Assembly (NCBI GenBank): GCA_004000035.1
Contig: RJAE01000001.1
Location: 427,729 to 491,728, forward strand
From: Arthrobacter sulfonylureivorans
GTDB taxonomy: Bacteria; Actinomycetota; Actinomycetes; Actinomycetales; Micrococcaceae
Length of the DNA: 64,000 nt
Direction of reading: 5' to 3'
A program made the position numbers and the translations under genes. The notes under the pieces are model-generated. The model searched no databases and was not told where the DNA came from. It worked only from the letters and a program-made list of their open reading frames with translations. Of this stretch, positions 18,045-26,604 are shown in pieces (position 1 is the stretch's first letter; each line of letters opens with the position of its first letter).

Positions 18045-19204
18045 CGGTTCCGGAAGCGGAGATCGTGATTGCCGTGCACACCGCGGACCGGCCGGTCAGG
18101 CGGGCGGTGGAGTCCGTGCTGGCCGCAGCGCCGGGACGCGTCGGCGCCGTCGTGGTGTGCCACAACATGGATCCCGGGCCGGTGCGCGAACAGCTGGCCG
18201 GCCTCCCGGAGACCGTCCGGCTCATCGAACTGGCCGATGCCATTCCGTCCCCGGCCGGCCCCTTCAACTATGGCCTGGACCATTCGCATGCCGGGTTCGT
18301 CGGCATCATGGGGTCGGACGACACGCTGGAGCCCGGAGCCGTCTCCGCCTGGCTGGATACCGCGCAGGCCACCGGCGCCGCCGCCGTGATCGCGCCGGTC
18401 CGCTACCGCGGCGGTCCGCGGATTTTGACCCCGCGAGCCCGAGTGTTCCGTGGCCCGCTGGTGGATCCGCTGCGTGACCGGCTGGCCTATCGGACCGCAC
18501 CGCTGGGGCTGATCCGGCGAGGGGCCCTCAGCCGGCTGGGGCTGCGGCTGAGCCAGGGGCTGCGCACCGGCGAAGACCTGGAATTCGGCCTGCGGCTGTG
18601 GTTCTCCGGTGAGAAAATCGCCTACCCGGCCCACGCCCCGGCGTACCTGGTGGGGCAGGACGCGGACGAACGCGTGACGTCCGCCGTGCTGCCGCTGGGC
18701 AGTCAGTTCCAAGACGTCACCTCGCTGGTTTCCGGAGCGTGGTTTCCGGCGCAGCCCGCTGCCCAGCGGGAAGCCATCGCGGTGAAGTTGCTGCGCGGCC
18801 ACGTGATCAGCGCCGCCGTCCGCCGAGGTGCGCAGTTCCCATGGGGAGCCGAAGACCGGCAGGCGATCTCCGCCGTCGTGCGTTCCCTGACCGCCGCCGC
18901 ACCCGGCGCGCCACGCCTGCTCAGCGCCCCGGATGAACGCCTGCTGCTGGTGCTGCGTGACGCGGTCTCCGGCGAGGAAATTTCGGCTGAATTACGACGG
19001 CGTGCGGCCGCCGGCGCGCTGCAGCGCACCTTCACCCGGCGCTGGCTTGCGAACATCCGGCGTGAAGCACCGCTGCGGAGCAACCTGAACTCGCTCGTTT
19101 TCACCGCGGCATGCCGGCTGCACCGCTCGGCGGCAGGCGCCGCGGCCGCTGGATCATTGGCCGTTCCGGCATCCGACAGAACCGATGGAAGGCAGCCTCG
19201 TTGA
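18041..19204 (+). CDS. GT2-like glycosyltransferase (GT-A fold)
   Basis: A 387-residue protein with a GT-A-like N-terminal half: IVIAVHTADRPVRRAVESVL, a loop with GIMGSDDTLEPGAVSAW in the DXD position, and a later acceptor region with GEDLEFGLRLWFSG, the ED motif of inverting GT2 enzymes. The C-terminal 130 residues are helical and not assigned. It is translationally coupled to both neighbours (ATGA upstream, TTGA downstream). Confidence 0.72.
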   Translation: MTVPEAEIVIAVHTADRPVRRAVESVLAAAPGRVGAVVVCHNMDPGPVREQLAGLPETVRLIELADAIPSPAGPFNYGLDHSHAGFVGIMGSDDTLEPGAVSAWLDTAQATGAAAVIAPVRYRGGPRILTPRARVFRGPLVDPLRDRLAYRTAPLGLIRRGALSRLGLRLSQGLRTGEDLEFGLRLWFSGEKIAYPAHAPAYLVGQDADERVTSAVLPLGSQFQDVTSLVSGAWFPAQPAAQREAIAVKLLRGHVISAAVRRGAQFPWGAEDRQAISAVVRSLTAAAPGAPRLLSAPDERLLLVLRDAVSGEEISAELRRRAAAGALQRTFTRRWLANIRREAPLRSNLNSLVFTAACRLHRSAAGAAAAGSLAVPASDRTDGRQPR

Positions 19205-20337
19205 CTGGACCCCGCTCCCTGCTGATCCTCTCGCTCTCGCCGCTGCGCAGCGACCCGCGGGTGCTCAAGCAGATCACGCTGTTCCGTGACAAGTACCGGC
19301 TGTTCACCTGCGGGTTCGGTCCGGCACCGGACGGCGTCGCCGGACACTTCGAGCTGGACATCGCGCTGGCCAGCTGGCCCCGGGATCCGCAGCGGCTGGC
19401 CCTTCGCCGCTACGTGGACGTGTACTGGAACATTGCAGCCGTGGCGCAGGCGCGCAAGCTGCTGCGCGGCCAGCGGTTTGATGCCGTGCTGGCCAACGAC
19501 ACCAACACCGTGCCGCTGGCGCTGAGCCTCGAGCCGAAGCATGGCGTGCACGCAGACCTGCACGAGTTCGCGCCGAAGGAGCACTTCAACAAGCCGGCGT
19601 GGCGGGCGTTGGTGGCCCCCTACGTGCGCTGGCTCTGCCGCACCTACCTTCCCGCCGCACGCTCGGTCACCACGGTGGCCGAGGGCATCGCGGAGCAGTA
19701 CACCAAGGACTTCGGCGTCGCGGCCTCGGTGGTCACGAACGCCGCACCGTACGCGGACAAGCAGCCGCGGCCCACCGGTGAGAAGATCCGGATGATTTAC
19801 AGCTCCGCCGGGCAGCGCTACCGCAAGATCGAAGACATCATGGAAGCCATGCGCGGTGCCCCGGAGCAGCTGGAGCTGGACCTGATCGTGATGCCGAACG
19901 AACCGGCCTACGTTGCCGAGCTCAAGGCCCTGGGCGAGGAGTTGCCGCGGGTACGGTTCCGCGAGCCGGTCCCGTACGACCAACTGGTGGACACCGTGGC
20001 CGAATACGACGTCGCCATCTCGATCATCCCGCCCACCAACTTCAACCTTGCGCACGCCCTGCCCAATAAGTTCTTCGAGGCGGTCCAGGCCCGGACCGGG
20101 CTGATCATCGGCCCCTCGCCGGCGATGGAAACCTTGCTGCGCCGGCACGGACTGGGTGCGGTCACCGCCGACTTCACCCCGTCGGCGCTGGTGCAGGTGC
20201 TCAAGACGCTGACGCCCCAGCTGGTGGACGAGTGGAAGGCGAACGCCCACGCCGCCGCCCGCGAGCTGTCCTCCGAGCATCAGATCAAGGGCTGGGAGCA
20301 CTCGGTGGACGGCCTATTCGCCCGGCAGGAGGCCTGA
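19201..20337 (+). CDS. Glycosyltransferase, GT-B fold, paralogue of the gene at 14437
   Basis: A 378-residue protein with a TTG start overlapping the previous stop. It shares SDPRVLKQITLF, LANDTNTVPLALSL, DLHEFAPKEHF, LVAPYVRWLCRTYLP and LPNKFFEAVQARTGL with the opposite-strand gene at 14437-15579, pointing to duplication within the locus. The donor-site half includes YSSAGQRYRKIEDIMEAM and DVAISIIPPTNFN. Substrate is unknown. Confidence 0.75.
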   Translation: MTGPRSLLILSLSPLRSDPRVLKQITLFRDKYRLFTCGFGPAPDGVAGHFELDIALASWPRDPQRLALRRYVDVYWNIAAVAQARKLLRGQRFDAVLANDTNTVPLALSLEPKHGVHADLHEFAPKEHFNKPAWRALVAPYVRWLCRTYLPAARSVTTVAEGIAEQYTKDFGVAASVVTNAAPYADKQPRPTGEKIRMIYSSAGQRYRKIEDIMEAMRGAPEQLELDLIVMPNEPAYVAELKALGEELPRVRFREPVPYDQLVDTVAEYDVAISIIPPTNFNLAHALPNKFFEAVQARTGLIIGPSPAMETLLRRHGLGAVTADFTPSALVQVLKTLTPQLVDEWKANAHAAARELSSEHQIKGWEHSVDGLFARQEA

Positions 20338-20340
20338 GCG

Positions 20341-21321
20341 GTGGCCGCCGAACCACGCGTCCTGCACATCTATGACGCGGCCGACGTCGGTGCCACCTTC
20401 GTCAAGTACGGCCGGCGCGAGGGACAGCCGTGGCGGCATTTCAACGTGCTGCCGCCCGAGGGCAAGCCAGCGACCGTGGCCGCCCGGGCCGGGAAGCTCG
20501 CCGCGGGTGCTGCCTGGCAGGTCCGACGGGCGGCCGCCATCCTGCGCTCGGACTTACTGCACGTTCATTCCGGCTCGCGGATCGGCGTGGTGCGGTCCCG
20601 CCCGGTCAAGCCGTTCCTGCTGCATTTCCACGGCACGGACATCCGCACTCAGTATTACGAACCCGCCCGCCGGCCCGCGCTGCAGTGGGGAGCCGACCAT
20701 GCGGTGAAAGTCCTGTACTCCACCCCCGACCTGCGCGAACACGCCGAAGCAGCCCGGGCCGACGCGGTCTACCTGCCGAATCCGGTGGACCTGGAGGAAC
20801 TGCCCGAGTGGCGGCCCGCCGACCGCCCGCGCATTGTTTTCGCCTCCCGCTGGCATTCCTCCAAGGGCGGCCAGCACCAGCTGGAGCTGGCGCGGGCGCT
20901 GCGGGCCGCCGTCGGGCCGGGTGTGGAACTGCAGGGGCTGGACTGGGGCGACGGCGCTCCGCAGGCCGCAGAGCTCGGCGTGGTCCTGATGCCGAAGATG
21001 CCCAAGCCGGACTACCTGCACTGGCTCGCGTCGGCGCACGTGGTGGTCGGCCAGAGTGCCGGCATCCTGGCCATGAGCGAACTGCAGGCCATCGGCATCG
21101 GCGTTCCCGTCGTCATGCCGATTGGGGAGGGGTACTACCAGTCGCCTCCTATCCTGCAGGGGGATTCCGTCGAGGCGCTGGCAGCTGCGGCCAGCTCCGC
21201 CTTGGCTGACCCGTCCGGCACGTCGGCAGCCTTGGGCGGCCGGACCTGGCTCCAAGAACACCACGACCCGGTACGTCTGGTGCGCCGTCTGGCCGGGATC
21301 TATGCAGAAGTAGCCGGCTAG
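20341..21321 (+). CDS. Putative glycosyltransferase, last gene of the glycan operon
   Basis: A 326-residue protein with GT-B character: LLHVHSGSRIGVV and LLHFHGTDIRTQYYEP in the N-terminal domain, YLPNPVDLEELPEW at the linker, then FASRWHSSKGGQHQLELARAL and GQSAGILAMSELQAIGIGVPVVMP in the donor domain. The glutamate of the EX7E position is retained in AMSELQA. The GTG start lies 3 bases after the preceding stop. It ends the run of plus-strand glycan genes; a promoter region for the channel gene follows. Confidence 0.7.
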   Translation: MAAEPRVLHIYDAADVGATFVKYGRREGQPWRHFNVLPPEGKPATVAARAGKLAAGAAWQVRRAAAILRSDLLHVHSGSRIGVVRSRPVKPFLLHFHGTDIRTQYYEPARRPALQWGADHAVKVLYSTPDLREHAEAARADAVYLPNPVDLEELPEWRPADRPRIVFASRWHSSKGGQHQLELARALRAAVGPGVELQGLDWGDGAPQAAELGVVLMPKMPKPDYLHWLASAHVVVGQSAGILAMSELQAIGIGVPVVMPIGEGYYQSPPILQGDSVEALAAAASSALADPSGTSAALGGRTWLQEHHDPVRLVRRLAGIYAEVAG

Positions 21322-21475
21322 ACCGCGGGCCGCAGCTCCGATATGAAGCGGCCGGATTGCATAAGCCCTGGTTAAAGGATGCAAGCATCTTGCCCTATTG
21401 ACGGCCTTCGGAGCGCCCGCCTAGACTCACAGCACTTCACCTTGTTCCATTTTCGTAACATTTCCTCGCATCCAC

Positions 21476-22276
21476 ATGAAATGGTGCAAAATGACCCCGA
21501 CTTTAATGCGGCGGCTTGCAGCCGAAGTGCTCGGCACGGCAGTACTAGTGATTTTCGGAGTTGGCTCGGTGCTGGCGGCTCTGACTGTTGGAGCCGGGGA
21601 TCTGAACTATCCGGGAGTAGGGTTTATCTCTCTGGGATTTGCGATTGCCATTGCCGTGGCCATCTATGCGTTCCTGGCGGTTTCGGGTGCCCATATCAAT
21701 CCGGCTGTGACCTTCGCGCTGGCGGTGACCAGGCGCTTTTCCTGGGTGGAAGTGGCTCCGTACATCATTGCCCAGCTCGTCGGCGCCACTGTCGGCAGCC
21801 TCCTGCTGGTGGCGTCGTTCGGAACGCGGGCGGTGGACTTTGGCGGAGGCGCCACCGCGTTGGGTCCGGGAGTCTCCTACGGCCAAGGCATTGTTGCGGA
21901 GGCGCTGGGAACCTTCCTGCTCATGCTCGCGATCATGGCGGTGGCGGTGGACAAGCGGGCGCCCAAGGGCTGGGCCGGCCTGATCATCGGGCTGGCTGTC
22001 GCCGGCGCCATCCTGGTCCTGGCTCCGCTGACCGGGGGTTCGCTCAACCCGGCCCGAACGTTTGGACCGAACCTGGTTCAGTCCATCTTCGGCGGCGCGG
22101 TCGAATGGGCCCAGTACCCGCTATACATCCTCGGTCCCTTCATCGGCAGCATTGCTGCCGCCGTTGCCTATGATCTGGTCGTCCGCCCGCGCGAAGTCCC
22201 TGAAGGCGAGCCACGCGCCGACGATCAGTCAATGTCGTCGGAAAAGGACAATAGACCCGATTCCGGCAAAGAATAA
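21476..22276 (+). CDS. Aquaporin / MIP family channel
   Basis: A 266-residue channel with six membrane helices and both NPA half-helices (SGAHINPAVTFAL and GGSLNPARTFGPN). The residue after the second NPA and the mixture of AqpZ-like and GlpF-like features leave water, glycerol or another small neutral solute possible. The acidic, hydrophilic C-terminal tail is cytoplasmic. The start may be ATG 21476 or ATG 21491; neither has a strong ribosome site. The formaldehyde dehydrogenase gene begins 83 bases after the stop on the same strand. Confidence 0.88.
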   Translation: MKWCKMTPTLMRRLAAEVLGTAVLVIFGVGSVLAALTVGAGDLNYPGVGFISLGFAIAIAVAIYAFLAVSGAHINPAVTFALAVTRRFSWVEVAPYIIAQLVGATVGSLLLVASFGTRAVDFGGGATALGPGVSYGQGIVAEALGTFLLMLAIMAVAVDKRAPKGWAGLIIGLAVAGAILVLAPLTGGSLNPARTFGPNLVQSIFGGAVEWAQYPLYILGPFIGSIAAAVAYDLVVRPREVPEGEPRADDQSMSSEKDNRPDSGKE

Positions 22277-22359
22277 AAACCAGGGTGAGAGAAAAAATGC
22301 GGCTGCGCAGGGTCCGTCGGCTTTAGCGCGGTTTTTGGATAAAAACGAGAGGAACAACC

Positions 22360-23574
22360 ATGACGGGAAATCGTGTAGTCGTCTATAAAGGCCCAGGGGA
22401 AGTAGCGGTTGAAACGATCGACTACCCTAAGCTGGAACTGCCTTCCGAGGTCGCCAGCAAAATGGGAATCCAGCAGAAGGCACCGCACGCCGCGATTCTC
22501 AAACTGGTCGCGACCAATATCTGCGGAAGCGACCAGCACATGGTACGCGGGCGCACCACCGCGCCGGTCGGCCAGTCGCTCGGCCACGAAATTACCGGAG
22601 AGGTGGTCGAGACCGGTGACGACGTGCTCTTCGTGAAGGAGGGCGATATATGCTCGGTGCCCTTTAACATCGCCTGCGGCCGCTGCCGGATGTGCAACGA
22701 AGGCAAAACCGGCGTCTGCCTCAACGTGAACCCCGCCCGGCCCGGCGCAGCCTACGGCTATGTGGACATGGGCGGCTGGATCGGCGGCCAGGCTGAATAC
22801 GTGATGGTCCCTTACGCCGACTTCAACCTGCTCAAGTTCCCGGACCGGGATCAGGCGCTGGAGAAGATCCTGGACCTGACCATGCTCTCCGACATCTTCC
22901 CCACCGGTTATCACGGTGCCTTCTCCGCCGGCGTGACGACGGGCTCCACGGTCTACGTCGCCGGGGCAGGGCCGGTGGGACTGGCCGCGGCCTTCTCGGC
23001 GCAGCTGTTGGGTGCCTCGGCCGTCATTGTCGGCGACATGAACGCCGAACGGCTGAAGCAGGCCGCAAGCTTCGGCTGCGAGACCATCGACCTGAGCCAG
23101 GAAGGCTCGCTGCCGGACAGGATCGGGCAGATCCTCGGCGTCCCGTTGGTCGATGCCGCGGTGGACGCGGTAGGTTTCGAGGCCCGCGGACACGGCGCTA
23201 ACGCGGGTGAAGCGCCGGCCACGGTGCTCAACGACGTCATGAGCGTGACGCAGGTGGGCGGCGCGCTGGGCATTCCCGGCCTCTATGTCACCGGGGACCC
23301 GGGCGCCGTCGACGAGAACGCGAAGGTCGGCCAGATCGGCGTGAACCTGGGGACTGGCTGGGCCAAGTCGCTCTCGTTCACCACCGGTCAGTGCCCGGTG
23401 AAGCGGTACAACCGCAAGCTGATGAACATGATCCTGGCCGGCAAGGCGGACATCTCCAAGGCCGTGAACGCCACCAGCATCAGTCTGGACGAGGCACCAC
23501 AGGGCTACCGCGAATTCGACAAGGGGGCGGCCAAGAAGTACGTGATCGATCCGCACGGGATGGTTTCCGTGTAG
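22360..23574 (+). CDS. fdhA: Glutathione-independent formaldehyde dehydrogenase
   Basis: A 404-residue zinc-dependent medium-chain dehydrogenase that oxidises formaldehyde to formate with NAD. Catalytic zinc ligands are in NICGSDQHM and GHEITGEVV, and the structural zinc lobe is CGRCRMCNEGKTGVC. The insertion LNVNPARPGAAYGYVDMGG, which buries NAD, is diagnostic of the Pseudomonas putida FdhA type. The Rossmann motif is VAGAGPVGLAAA. A ribosome site (GAGAGGAAC) precedes the ATG. Formaldehyde detoxification is the likely role. Confidence 0.93.
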   Translation: MTGNRVVVYKGPGEVAVETIDYPKLELPSEVASKMGIQQKAPHAAILKLVATNICGSDQHMVRGRTTAPVGQSLGHEITGEVVETGDDVLFVKEGDICSVPFNIACGRCRMCNEGKTGVCLNVNPARPGAAYGYVDMGGWIGGQAEYVMVPYADFNLLKFPDRDQALEKILDLTMLSDIFPTGYHGAFSAGVTTGSTVYVAGAGPVGLAAAFSAQLLGASAVIVGDMNAERLKQAASFGCETIDLSQEGSLPDRIGQILGVPLVDAAVDAVGFEARGHGANAGEAPATVLNDVMSVTQVGGALGIPGLYVTGDPGAVDENAKVGQIGVNLGTGWAKSLSFTTGQCPVKRYNRKLMNMILAGKADISKAVNATSISLDEAPQGYREFDKGAAKKYVIDPHGMVSV

Positions 23575-23577
23575 GAC

Positions 23578-23606
23578 GCTCGTCCGGACAGCCGCTCGTC
23601 CGGACA
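23578..23606. repeat. 13-bp direct repeat after fdhA
   Basis: GCTCGTCCGGACA occurs twice, at 23578-23590 and 23594-23606, separated by GCC. It sits between the fdhA stop and the terminator hairpin. No function is evident. Confidence 0.6.
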
Positions 23607-23608
23607 AT

Positions 23609-23655
23609 CGGCGGCGGCTGCGCTGCGGTCTTGGGACCGGACGCAGCCGCTGCCG
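23609..23655. terminator. Terminator hairpin between convergent fdhA and ABC transporter genes
   Basis: A 14-bp stem with one mismatch (23609-23622 with 23642-23655) around a 19-base loop, in the short gap between two convergent genes. No T-run follows, so termination strength is uncertain. Confidence 0.6.
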
Positions 23656-23657
23656 TC

Positions 23658-25475
23658 TTACCGGCGTTCGTCTACCGGGTTCTCGGTTTTTCCGAGGCCG
23701 GCCAAGGCGGCTTGTTCGGCGAAGTCGGGGACGCTGGCTACCACTTCGTCGAAGGTTCCGGCTGCCGCCACGGTTCCGCCGCGCATAAAGAACACAATGT
23801 CCGCATCCCGGATGGTGGCCAGGCGGTGCGCCACGGTGATAACGGTGACGTCGCCGTGCAGCTGCCGGATCGCCGTCGTCACGGCTGCCTCGGTGGCGGT
23901 GTCGAGGGCGGAGGTGGCCTCGTCCATGACCAGCACCCGGGGGTTGTCATAGAGCGCGCGGGCAATGCCGAGGCGCTGCCGCTGCCCGCCGGAGAGGGCC
24001 ATGCCGCGCTCGCCCACCAAGGCGTCCAAGCCGCCGTCGCGCTGCATCACGGTGTCCAGCAACTGCGCACGGCGCAGGGCAATGGTCACGCGCTCCGGGT
24101 CCACCCGGGCCGTGTCCCAGGCCAAGGCGACGTTCTGCGCGATCGACGCATCGAAGAGCGAGACTTCCTGCGGCACGTAGCCGATGCGCCGGCGCCAGGA
24201 GTCCAGTACAAACTCCATCGGTTCGCCGCCCACCAGGACGTGTCCGTGGCTTGGTTCGAGCAGCCCCAGCAGCAGGTCCACCATGGTTGATTTGCCGGCG
24301 CCGGAGGCACCGACGAAGGCCACGTGGCTGCCGGCCGGAATCCTGATGTTCACGCTGTGGAGAGCCGGCGCCGCCGCAGCCGGATAGCTGAAAGCGACGT
24401 CCCGGAGCTCAATGTCCGCGGCGTTGTCCGGCAGTTCGTGCTGCGGGCGTTCATCCCGCTGCCGGTTCATTTCGGCTTCGCCCTCGTGGATGTCTTCGAC
24501 GATCTGCCGGGCAAAGGACGCGCTGGTGTTCACCGAGGACTGCACCGCCTGCAAGCGCGTGAGCGACGGGATCAAGCGGAAACCCGCGACGGCGAACAGG
24601 CCGACGGCGCTGACCGCTCCGGCCGGTCCGCCGGTCAGGTAGCCCACGCCGCCCAGCAGCGCGAAACCGAGGACCAGCGCGGTCTCCAGCACGTAGCGCG
24701 GGATCTGCGAAATCTGGATGGCACCGGCGCGCGCTATCGACGATTTGGTGCGGGTGCCGTGCACCTGTTCCTGGACCTCGGGTCCGCGGCCGGCCAGCGT
24801 GATTTCCTTGAGCGCGCCCAGCGCCTCGTACAGGGTCTTGGCCGTCCGGTTGGACCATTCGCGGTTCTCCCGGCCAATCGCGACGGCGCGGGGCGAGATC
24901 ACCTTCGCCAGCAGCAGTGCCACCAGGCCCAGATAGATCATGGTCACCACCGCTATCAGCGGCTGCGCCACAAAAAGCACGACGACGACCGCCGCCAAAG
25001 TGCCCAGCTCGCCGAACAGGCTCATGGCCGGCATCAGCACCCCGGAGACCGTGATCCCGACGCCCACGTCCACCGACCGGACAATCTCGGCGGAGTTGCG
25101 GCCCAGCCGCTTCTCCCACGGCGAGGCCAAGTAGGCGGCAAACAGTCGGTCGCCGATCGCCACCTCATGCCGTGCGAAGCGCTTGGTGGCGAAACGCAGC
25201 AGCAGCACCGCCAGGATTCCCTTGAGCACGATCAAGAGGCAGATGAAGGTCAGGATCGGCAGCGCCATCCCGTTTTCGGCGACGTTGCCCACCAGCGGCA
25301 GCTCTGCGTCGGAGCTCCCCACCAGGGCCGGCAGGAGCGCTGCGATCAAACCCAACGCGACGACGTCGAGCAGGGCCAACGCTGCGGACGCCGTGCCGTA
25401 GCCGGTGAGGAAACGCCGGCTGCCGGCCGGCAAGGTACGCAGCAGCGGCACGAGGACGTCGAGAATGCTTTTCAT
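23658..25475 (-). CDS. ABC exporter half-transporter, fused membrane and ATPase domains
   Basis: A 605-residue type I exporter half. Six helices occupy about residues 1-330. The nucleotide-binding domain has Walker A GASGAGKST, a Q-loop around GYVPQEVSLFD, signature ALSGGQRQRLGIARAL, Walker B VLVMDEATSAL and the H-loop TVAHRL. It probably homodimerises. Lipid, glycan or drug export are all possible; being near a glycan locus hints at a glycolipid flippase, but that is weak. The ATG at 25475 follows GAGGGG; the open frame upstream of it is not needed. Confidence 0.87.
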   Translation of the reverse strand: MKSILDVLVPLLRTLPAGSRRFLTGYGTASAALALLDVVALGLIAALLPALVGSSDAELPLVGNVAENGMALPILTFICLLIVLKGILAVLLLRFATKRFARHEVAIGDRLFAAYLASPWEKRLGRNSAEIVRSVDVGVGITVSGVLMPAMSLFGELGTLAAVVVVLFVAQPLIAVVTMIYLGLVALLLAKVISPRAVAIGRENREWSNRTAKTLYEALGALKEITLAGRGPEVQEQVHGTRTKSSIARAGAIQISQIPRYVLETALVLGFALLGGVGYLTGGPAGAVSAVGLFAVAGFRLIPSLTRLQAVQSSVNTSASFARQIVEDIHEGEAEMNRQRDERPQHELPDNAADIELRDVAFSYPAAAAPALHSVNIRIPAGSHVAFVGASGAGKSTMVDLLLGLLEPSHGHVLVGGEPMEFVLDSWRRRIGYVPQEVSLFDASIAQNVALAWDTARVDPERVTIALRRAQLLDTVMQRDGGLDALVGERGMALSGGQRQRLGIARALYDNPRVLVMDEATSALDTATEAAVTTAIRQLHGDVTVITVAHRLATIRDADIVFFMRGGTVAAAGTFDEVVASVPDFAEQAALAGLGKTENPVDERR

Positions 25476-25682
25476 ACTGCCCCTCAGCCTATTGCATCGC
25501 GCCATTATCACCCGCGACGGCTTTCTGGCCAGTGGTGGCTGAAAGTTGGGACGGGTTTTCCACAATCCACCTGTTGGGCCTAGCCCGTCAGCAGATTGGT
25601 CGTTTAGGGTCAGTGCAAACAGCTGCCCGCCGGTCTCAACGTCGCGGGGCAGTTCTGCTTGGGGGTTGAAAAGGGGGAACGG

Positions 25683-26566
25683 ATGGATGGCATCCGGATC
25701 GTCGAGGGTGAGGTCCGCGAACTGATCCGCCAACGCGGATTGGACCCTGCCCGCCAAGGTCCGGAGGTCCGACGGCTGGTCGAAGCAGCCGTGACTGACT
25801 ATGACGAACGCTCTTTGTTGGGAACCCTTCCGCCCCTCGGGCAACTGGACCATGCACGCAAGTACATTTTTGACGCCGTGGCCGGATTCGGGCCCTTGCA
25901 GCCGCTGCTGGACGACCCCTCGATTGAAGAAGTCTGGATCAACTCTCCGTCGGAGGTATATGTAGCCAGAAGCGGAGAGTCTGAGCTGACATCGGTGACG
26001 CTCACGCAACAACAGGTGCGGGACCTGGTCGAGCGGATGCTCAAGTCCTCCGGCCGCCGGTTGGACTTGTCCTCGCCCTTTGTCGATGCTGCCCTGCCCG
26101 ATGGGTCACGCCTGCATGTGGTCATTCCGGACATCACCCGCCAGCACTGGTCCGTCAACATCAGGAAGTTCATTGCCCGGGCTTCCCGGTTGGAGCACTT
26201 GGTCGAGCTGGGATCGCTGACGCCGGAAGCATCCCGGTTCCTTGGGGCAGCGGTCAGCAGCGGACTGAACATCCTTGTATCTGGAGCTACCCAGGCCGGG
26301 AAGACCACGATGCTCAACTGCTTGGCAGCCGCGATTGGCAGCCGGGAGCGCGTGGTCACGGTCGAGGAAATATTTGAACTGCAACTGCCCCTCCGCGACG
26401 TCGTCGGACTCCAATGCCGGCAACCGAATCTGGAAGGCGAAGGAGCCATACCGCTGCGGCGCTTGGTTAAAGAGGCCCTGCGGATGAGGCCCGATCGGTT
26501 GATAGTCGGAGAGGTCAGGGAAGCAGAGAGCCTGGACATGCTCGTGGCGCTTAATAGCGGGATTCC
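25683..26566 (+). pseudogene. cpaF: cpaF/tadA pilus ATPase, 5' fragment (interrupted by integrated element)
   Basis: This is the N-terminal about 294 residues of the secretion ATPase that powers Tad pilus assembly. It keeps the N-terminal domain, Walker A (SGATQAGKTTML), the Asp box (VTVEEIFEL), and the arginine-rich Walker B stretch (RMRPDRLIVGEVREAE). It stops making family sense after VALNSGIP, where element sequence begins. The frame reads on as unrelated codons to a stop at 26760-26762. The start is ATG 25683 after AAGGGGG. The missing His-box and C-terminal part lies at 38058-38408, in the same frame once the element is removed. As it stands the ATPase should be inactive. Confidence 0.9.
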
Positions 26567-26604
26567 CGTACACGCTTCAGGCACAATGCACATAGAATCG
26601 GCGA

